Assembly (NCBI RefSeq): GCF_023983475.1
Contig: NZ_CP092712.1
Span: 2,232,001 to 2,296,000, forward strand
DNA length: 64,000 nt
Direction: 5' to 3'
Source: Aliivibrio fischeri ATCC 7744 = JCM 18803 = DSM 507
GTDB lineage: Bacteria > Pseudomonadota > Gammaproteobacteria > Enterobacterales > Vibrionaceae
This document shows positions 59,862-64,000 of the stretch, one piece after another. Every line of letters begins with the position of its first letter. The stretch's first letter is position 1. The translations under genes and the position numbers were made by a program. The notes under the pieces were generated by a model, which saw only the letters and a list, made by a program, of their open reading frames with translations, searched no databases and was not told the DNA's origin.

Positions 59862-61001
59862 TTATTTAGTTAAATCATCAAAGAAGTTTTTCACTCCAGA
59901 TAAGAAGCCTTCTGATTTTGGATTATGCTTTTTCGCATCTTTACCATCAAAAGATTCTTGGAACTCTTGCAGTAATTCTTTTTGGCGTTTAGTTAACTTA
60001 ACTGGCGTTTCAACAATAAGTTTAACGATTAAGTCACCTGCACTGTGTGTACGAACGCCTTTCACGCCTTTACCGCGCATACGGAACATACGTCCTGTTT
60101 GCGTTTCTAGTGGCACTTTTAAGCTTACACGACCATCAAGAGTAGGAACTTCAACTTCACCACCTAATGCAGCCATCGTAAAGCTTACTGGTACTTCACA
60201 GTATAAGTTGTTGCCGTCACGCTCAAAAATATTGTGTTCTTTTACGTGAACTTGTACGTATAGATCACCTGCTGGAGCGCCGTGCTCTCCCGCTTCACCT
60301 TCGCCAGATAGACGAATACGATCACCGGTATCAACGCCAGATGGGATCTTAACGTTAAGTGTTTTCGTTTTATGGACTCGACCTTCACCATGACATGAAT
60401 TACATGGGTCTTTAATGATCTTACCTTTACCGTGACACGTTGGACATGCTTGCTGTACAGCAAAGAAGCCTTGACGCATCTGAACTTGGCCTTGACCGTG
60501 ACAAGTACTACATGTTGTTGATGATGTGCCTTTCTTAGCACCTGTTCCTTCACATGGGTCACAAGAGACTAAAGTCGGTACTTCAATTTCTTTATCACAA
60601 CCACGAACCGCTTCTTCTAAAGTCAGTTCCATGTTGTAACGTAAATCAGAACCACGCTGTGCACGTTGCTGACCACCACGGCGACCACCACCGAAGATAT
60701 CACCAAATACATCACCGAAGATATCACCAAAATCTGCACCGCCGCCGCCAAAGCCGCCGCCGCCCATACCACCTTGTTCAAAGGCTGCATGGCCATATTG
60801 ATCATAAGCTGAACGTTTTTGAGCATCAGTTAAGATTTCATACGCAACTTTAACTTCTTTAAACTTCTCAGCAGCTGTATCGTCACCCTGATTACGGTCA
60901 GGGTGGAACTTCATTGCTAAGCGCTTATAGGCTTTCTTAATATCACGCTCTGAAGCATCACGGCTTACGCCCAACACTTCATAAAAATCACGTTTAGACA
61001 T
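59862..61001 (-). CDS. dnaJ: Chaperone DnaJ (Hsp40)
   Basis: A 379-residue co-chaperone. The J domain has the HPD motif ([17 protein letters not shown]). A Gly/Phe-rich linker follows ([19 protein letters not shown]). Four zinc-binding CxxCxGxG repeats are present ([32 protein letters not shown]). The C-terminal substrate-binding domain is next. It stimulates DnaK's ATPase and hands over unfolded clients. It is downstream of dnaK, 380 bp away across a set of hairpins. Confidence 0.97.
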   Translation of the reverse strand: MSKRDFYEVLGVSRDASERDIKKAYKRLAMKFHPDRNQGDDTAAEKFKEVKVAYEILTDAQKRSAYDQYGHAAFEQGGMGGGGFGGGGADFGDIFGDVFGDIFGGGRRGGQQRAQRGSDLRYNMELTLEEAVRGCDKEIEVPTLVSCDPCEGTGAKKGTSSTTCSTCHGQGQVQMRQGFFAVQQACPTCHGKGKIIKDPCNSCHGEGRVHKTKTLNVKIPSGVDTGDRIRLSGEGEAGEHGAPAGDLYVQVHVKEHNIFERDGNNLYCEVPVSFTMAALGGEVEVPTLDGRVSLKVPLETQTGRMFRMRGKGVKGVRTHSAGDLIVKLIVETPVKLTKRQKELLQEFQESFDGKDAKKHNPKSEGFLSGVKNFFDDLTK

Positions 61002-61381
61002 GCTTTAGTCACCAATTCTTTTGATACCGCCGGTTACAAGCACCATCGGCATGAGTTCAATCTAGATAATCAGGTTCAGGTTCGAGAATGATTATCTAGA
61101 TTGACCTAATAATATATCAACCTAAACAAGTACCAACTCATTCTTGCTTGTTAGATATTCAGGTTGATATTACAAACTTGCGGGCGGTAGAGAAAACTCC
61201 AACGCCCGCAATATATTTTCCATTCGAAGCATTCAAGATATAGGGCTTTTGCTCTTTTCTTAAATAGCTAAGGCAATGATTTCTTTAAGCTAGAAGTGTT
61301 AAGTTCAAGGAGAAAGCACGGAGTTTACGTTAGTAAATGAGTACTTTCGACGCAGGAATTAACCCTTCTAGCGACAAGAAA
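61002..61381 (-). repeat. Hairpin-rich dnaK-dnaJ intergenic region
   Basis: This 380-bp gap holds no gene, but four inverted repeats: TCAATCTAGATAATCA (61057-61072) with its perfect complement at 61089-61104; ATATCAACCT (61114-61123) with AGGTTGATAT (61161-61170) plus an inner AACAAG/CTTGTT; TTGCGGGCG (61178-61186) with CGCCCGCAA (61203-61211); and GCTAGAAG-T-GTTAA (61289-61302) with TTAACCCTTCTAGC (61359-61372, one mismatch), which encloses more pairing. In the direction of transcription they come in the reverse order. They may attenuate dnaJ, protect the dnaK transcript 3' end, or mark dispersed repeats. Confidence 0.7.
61289..61372. repeat. 84-bp palindromic unit after dnaK
   Basis: The outer arms (GCTAGAAGTGTTAA / TTAACCCTTCTAGC) match at 13 of 14 positions. 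Inside, GAAAGCACGGAGTTTAC faces GTAAATGAGTACTTTC as an imperfect arm pair, so the unit can fold into one long hairpin. It starts 9 bp after the dnaK stop. Its shape suggests a REP/MITE-like dispersed repeat rather than a plain terminator. Confidence 0.6.
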
Positions 61382-63286
61382 TTACTTGTCTTTTACTTCT
61401 TCGAATTCAGCGTCTACTACATCGTCATCTTGCTTAGGTTGCTCACCTGCGTCAGCACCTTGTTGTGCTTGAGCTTTCTGTTGAGCAATTTCCATTAGCT
61501 TTTGCGCTGCTTGCATTAGCTCTTGAGTTTTCGCATCAATCGCTTCTTTGTCGTTACCAGATTTAACTTCTTCTAACGCTTTGATTGCTGCTTCAATTTT
61601 CTCTTTCTCATCAGCTGGAAGTGCATCGCCTGCCTCTTCGATTTGCTTTTGAGTACCGTGGATCATTTGGTCTGCTTGGTTACGTGCTGTTACTAGCTCT
61701 TCGAACTTTTTGTCCGCGTCTTTGTTAGCTTCAGCTTCTTGTACCATTGCTTCGATTTCTTCGTCAGTTAGACCGCCTGAAGCTTGGATTGTGATCTTCT
61801 GCTCTTTACCAGTAGACTTATCTTTTGCTGATACGTTTAGGATACCATCTGCATCTAGGTCGAATGTTACTTCGATTTGTGGCATGCCACGTGGTGCAGG
61901 TTGGATACCTTCTAGGTTAAATTGACCTAGAGACTTGTTGTAAGTCGCTTGTTTACGCTCACCTTGAAGTACGTGGATAGTTACCGCACTTTGGTTGTCT
62001 TCAGCTGTTGAGAACGTTTGATCCGCTTTTGTTGGGATTGTTGTGTTCTTTTCGATTAGCTTAGTCATCACGCCACCCATCGTTTCGATACCGAAAGATA
62101 GAGGAGTAACGTCTAGTAGTAGAACGTCTTTAACGTCACCAGCTAGTACACCACCTTGAACTGCAGCACCCATTGCTACTGCTTCATCAGGGTTCACGTC
62201 ACGACGTGCTTCTTTACCGAAGAACTCTGCAACTTTAGCTTGAACCATAGGCATACGTGTTTGACCACCAACTAGGATAACGTCAGTGATTTCATCTACA
62301 GATAGATCTGAATCTGCAAGAGCTACTTTTAGTGGCTCAAGAGAACGAATTACTAGGTCTTCAACTAGAGATTCTAGTTTTGCACGAGTAACTTTAACGT
62401 TCATGTGCTTAGGACCAGTAGCATCTGCAGTAACGTAAGGTAGGTTTACGTCAGTTTGTTGTGCAGAAGAAAGCTCGATTTTTGCTTTTTCAGCAGCTTC
62501 TTTAACACGTTGCATCGCAAGAGGATCGTTCTTAAGGTTGATGCCTTGCTCTTTTTCAAACTCAGATACTAAGTAGTTGATTAGACGGTTATCAAAGTCT
62601 TCACCACCTAGGTGTGTGTCACCGTTAGTTGCAAGAACTTCGAACGTTTGCTCGCCATCAACGTTGTCAATTTCGATGATAGAGATATCGAATGTACCAC
62701 CACCAAGGTCGTAAACAGCGATAGTGCGATCGCCACCTTTTTTGTCTAGACCGTAAGCTAGTGCAGCTGCTGTTGGTTCGTTGATGATACGTTTAACATC
62801 AAGACCTGCGATACGACCAGCATCTTTAGTTGCTTGACGTTGAGCATCGTTAAAGTAAGCAGGAACAGTAACAACTGCGCCAGTTACTTCTTCACCTAGG
62901 AAGTCTTCAGCTGTTTTCTTCATTTTCTTAAGAACTTCAGCAGATACTTGAGGAGCAGCCATTTTTTGGCCTTTCGCTTCTACCCATGCATCACCGTTGT
63001 CAACTTTAACGATTTTGAATGGCATGATTTCGATATCACGCTGTACTTCTTCATCTTCAAAACGACGACCGATAAGACGCTTAATAGCAAATAACGTGTT
63101 TTGCGGATTAGTTACCGCTTGACGTTTAGCTGGTTGACCTACAAGAGTTTCGCCATCTGTGTATGCAATTACCGATGCCGTTGTACGTTCACCTTCTGCG
63201 TTCTCCAAAACACGTGGCGTATCGCCATCAAGAACAGCAACACAAGAGTTAGTAGTACCTAAGTCAATACCAATGATCTTACCCAT
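61382..63286 (-). CDS. dnaK: Chaperone DnaK (Hsp70)
   Basis: A 634-residue Hsp70. The ATPase domain starts [17 protein letters not shown] and includes [16 protein letters not shown] and [11 protein letters not shown]. The interdomain linker [11 protein letters not shown] is at about residue 390. The substrate-binding domain and a helical lid follow, ending [15 protein letters not shown], the typical proteobacterial C-terminus. A sigma-32-like promoter lies upstream and dnaJ follows. No grpE is visible in the window. Confidence 0.98.
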   Translation of the reverse strand: MGKIIGIDLGTTNSCVAVLDGDTPRVLENAEGERTTASVIAYTDGETLVGQPAKRQAVTNPQNTLFAIKRLIGRRFEDEEVQRDIEIMPFKIVKVDNGDAWVEAKGQKMAAPQVSAEVLKKMKKTAEDFLGEEVTGAVVTVPAYFNDAQRQATKDAGRIAGLDVKRIINEPTAAALAYGLDKKGGDRTIAVYDLGGGTFDISIIEIDNVDGEQTFEVLATNGDTHLGGEDFDNRLINYLVSEFEKEQGINLKNDPLAMQRVKEAAEKAKIELSSAQQTDVNLPYVTADATGPKHMNVKVTRAKLESLVEDLVIRSLEPLKVALADSDLSVDEITDVILVGGQTRMPMVQAKVAEFFGKEARRDVNPDEAVAMGAAVQGGVLAGDVKDVLLLDVTPLSFGIETMGGVMTKLIEKNTTIPTKADQTFSTAEDNQSAVTIHVLQGERKQATYNKSLGQFNLEGIQPAPRGMPQIEVTFDLDADGILNVSAKDKSTGKEQKITIQASGGLTDEEIEAMVQEAEANKDADKKFEELVTARNQADQMIHGTQKQIEEAGDALPADEKEKIEAAIKALEEVKSGNDKEAIDAKTQELMQAAQKLMEIAQQKAQAQQGADAGEQPKQDDDVVDAEFEEVKDK

Positions 63287-63378
63287 CAGGTTATCTCCAA
63301 ATTTATCTATTCAAACTTACCCAAAACAACTTGAGTAAGGGTTGGGAGTGAATCCCATAATTCATTCTATGACTAATT

Positions 63379-63407
63379 AATAAGGGCGCTAAATCACAAT
63401 TCAAGGG
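63379..63407 (-). promoter_or_regulatory. Sigma-32 heat-shock promoter of dnaK
   Basis: On the minus strand CCCTTGAA (63400-63407) and CCCTTATT (63379-63386) are 13 bp apart, close to the sigma-32 consensus (CTTGAA, then CCCATnT). It lies about 90 bp before the dnaK start. Confidence 0.8.
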
Positions 63408-63445
63408 ATGAAATAAAAAAAATTCAATTTTATTTCCATCTGAGC

Positions 63446-63474
63446 AAAAAAAAGCCTAACAATCATGTCAGGCT
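63446..63474 (-). terminator. Terminator of the gene at the window end
   Basis: AGCCTAAC (63453-63460) pairs with GTCAGGCT (63467-63474), one G-U-type mismatch, 6-nt loop; on the minus strand it runs into eight U residues. It lies 33 bp after the stop of the last gene. Confidence 0.8.
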
Positions 63475-63507
63475 CAATCATTCTAGGTAATTTTCAGTTC
63501 ATATTAA

Positions 63508-64000
63508 CTAATAAGAATCATTACAACTCATTGGTTCAAAATGAATGGGAGGCGGGTTTTTATGCCATTCTTCTTTTGTTAAATAAGTTTTGCCACCTGA
63601 TTTAATGTATGGACTGTTATCGTCAACAATAGATAAATCATCAGGAGCTACCGTCCCCATATAATACCAAGTTGGTGTTGTGGTTAAATATTGAAAACGG
63701 CTTCCGCCAGCACCTGGAAGGTAATTAGCATTAGATAAATCGCCATGCGAAACGGAAGTATTTACTGTTGGATAATAATCGGCACCCGTACTTATCAATA
63801 CTTTTGCTGTAGCAACATCTTGTTTGCCTTGTAGCTTATCAGGTACAAGCCAAGCTTTCATTCGAACAAATGCAGCAAGAACGTTTTCTCCATCAATTTC
63901 AACTTTACTGGTTCCACCGTGTAATGGGTAATGCTCAGTGTGTAACTCGTATTCTTTAAACCCTTCAGCATTACGACGATAAGGCACATCTTCAATATAC
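63508..64000 (-). CDS. Unrecognised protein, 3' part (5' end outside window)
   Basis: The frame is open to the end of the window (residues ...YIEDVPYRRNAEGF... precede the GTG at 63987, which is therefore probably internal). About 164 residues are visible. They are rich in Tyr, Gly, Pro and Thr with beta-like pattern (LHTEHYPLHGGTSKVEIDGENVLAAFVRM, AKVLISTGADYYPTVNTSVSHGD, FQYLTTTPTWYYMGTVAPDD) and end PPPIHFEPMSCNDSY. I do not recognise a family. The composition suggests an extracellular or surface domain. It is upstream of dnaK on the same strand and has its own terminator. Confidence 0.7.
   Translation of the reverse strand, partial: YIEDVPYRRNAEGFKEYELHTEHYPLHGGTSKVEIDGENVLAAFVRMKAWLVPDKLQGKQDVATAKVLISTGADYYPTVNTSVSHGDLSNANYLPGAGGSRFQYLTTTPTWYYMGTVAPDDLSIVDDNSPYIKSGGKTYLTKEEWHKNPPPIHFEPMSCNDSY

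Noticed and set aside
60242-60562. 106-codon frame on the minus strand inside dnaJ
   Set aside because: It overlaps the zinc-finger region of dnaJ in another frame; the regular Cys/His composition is an echo of the CxxCxGxG repeats.

Overview
The window is a stretch of chromosome from a member of the Vibrionaceae, most likely Aliivibrio (the A. fischeri / logei / salmonicida group). The assignment rests on AT-rich coding DNA, the gene content and order (rpsB-tsf-pyrH-frr-uppS-cdsA-dxr-rseP-bamA-skp-lpxD-fabZ-lpxA-lpxB-rnhB-dnaE-accA-tilS; phoB-phoR-pstS-pstC-pstA-pstB-phoU), and proteins that read as close relatives of Vibrio and E. coli orthologues. It is mostly core genome. I see no rRNA, tRNA, CRISPR array, prophage or complete insertion sequence.

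Layout. 1-3.6 kb: 3' part of mltD, a Yip1-family membrane protein, an endonuclease/exonuclease/phosphatase-fold protein, glnB (PII) and a small cytochrome c. 3.6-24.5 kb: one long minus-strand run of translation, lipid A, outer-membrane-assembly, isoprenoid, phospholipid, fatty-acid and replication genes, cut into shorter transcription units by intrinsic terminators. 24.8-28.9 kb: map, glnD and yaeH on the plus strand. 28.9-34.6 kb: queA-tgt-yajC-secD-secF on the minus strand. 34.8-40.5 kb: a CBS-domain protein, the glyoxylate shunt (aceB-aceA), and the divergent oxyR / 2-Cys peroxiredoxin pair. 40.8-46.9 kb is the most accessory-looking part: cutC, a YgiW-like periplasmic protein, two small outer-membrane beta-barrel proteins, two tandem paralogous LysR regulators, two candidate tiny ORFs, a 160-bp MITE-like element and an LA_2272-type repeat protein. 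47-55.5 kb: the complete phosphate-starvation cluster with two recognisable Pho boxes. 55.7-63.5 kb: rdgC, trhP-yfhL, a DUF3541-type protein, and dnaK-dnaJ with a sigma-32-like promoter. The window ends inside an unrecognised minus-strand gene.

How the genes work together. GlnD, at 25.7 kb, is the uridylyltransferase of the PII protein GlnB, at 2.8 kb. LpxA, LpxD, LpxB and FabZ share the acyl-ACP pool that feeds lipid A, while BamA, Skp and RseP build and monitor the outer membrane. SecD, SecF and YajC export its proteins. Tgt and QueA act in consecutive steps of queuosine synthesis. TrhP and the YfhL ferredoxin probably act on tRNA uridine 34. PhoB/PhoR control the Pst transporter, and PstB/PhoU feed back on PhoR.

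Points that stand out: terminators between genes usually thought of as one operon; start codons that the Shine-Dalgarno position places at TTG or GTG (fabZ, tgt, possibly skp); large extracytoplasmic insertions in PstC and PstA; several long inverted repeats (MITE at 46.1 kb, hairpin at 56.65 kb, four in the dnaK-dnaJ gap); and two candidate small ORFs around the LysR pair. I found no convincing new multi-gene system. The regulator/small-ORF/outer-membrane-protein cluster at 42-47 kb is the best place to look.
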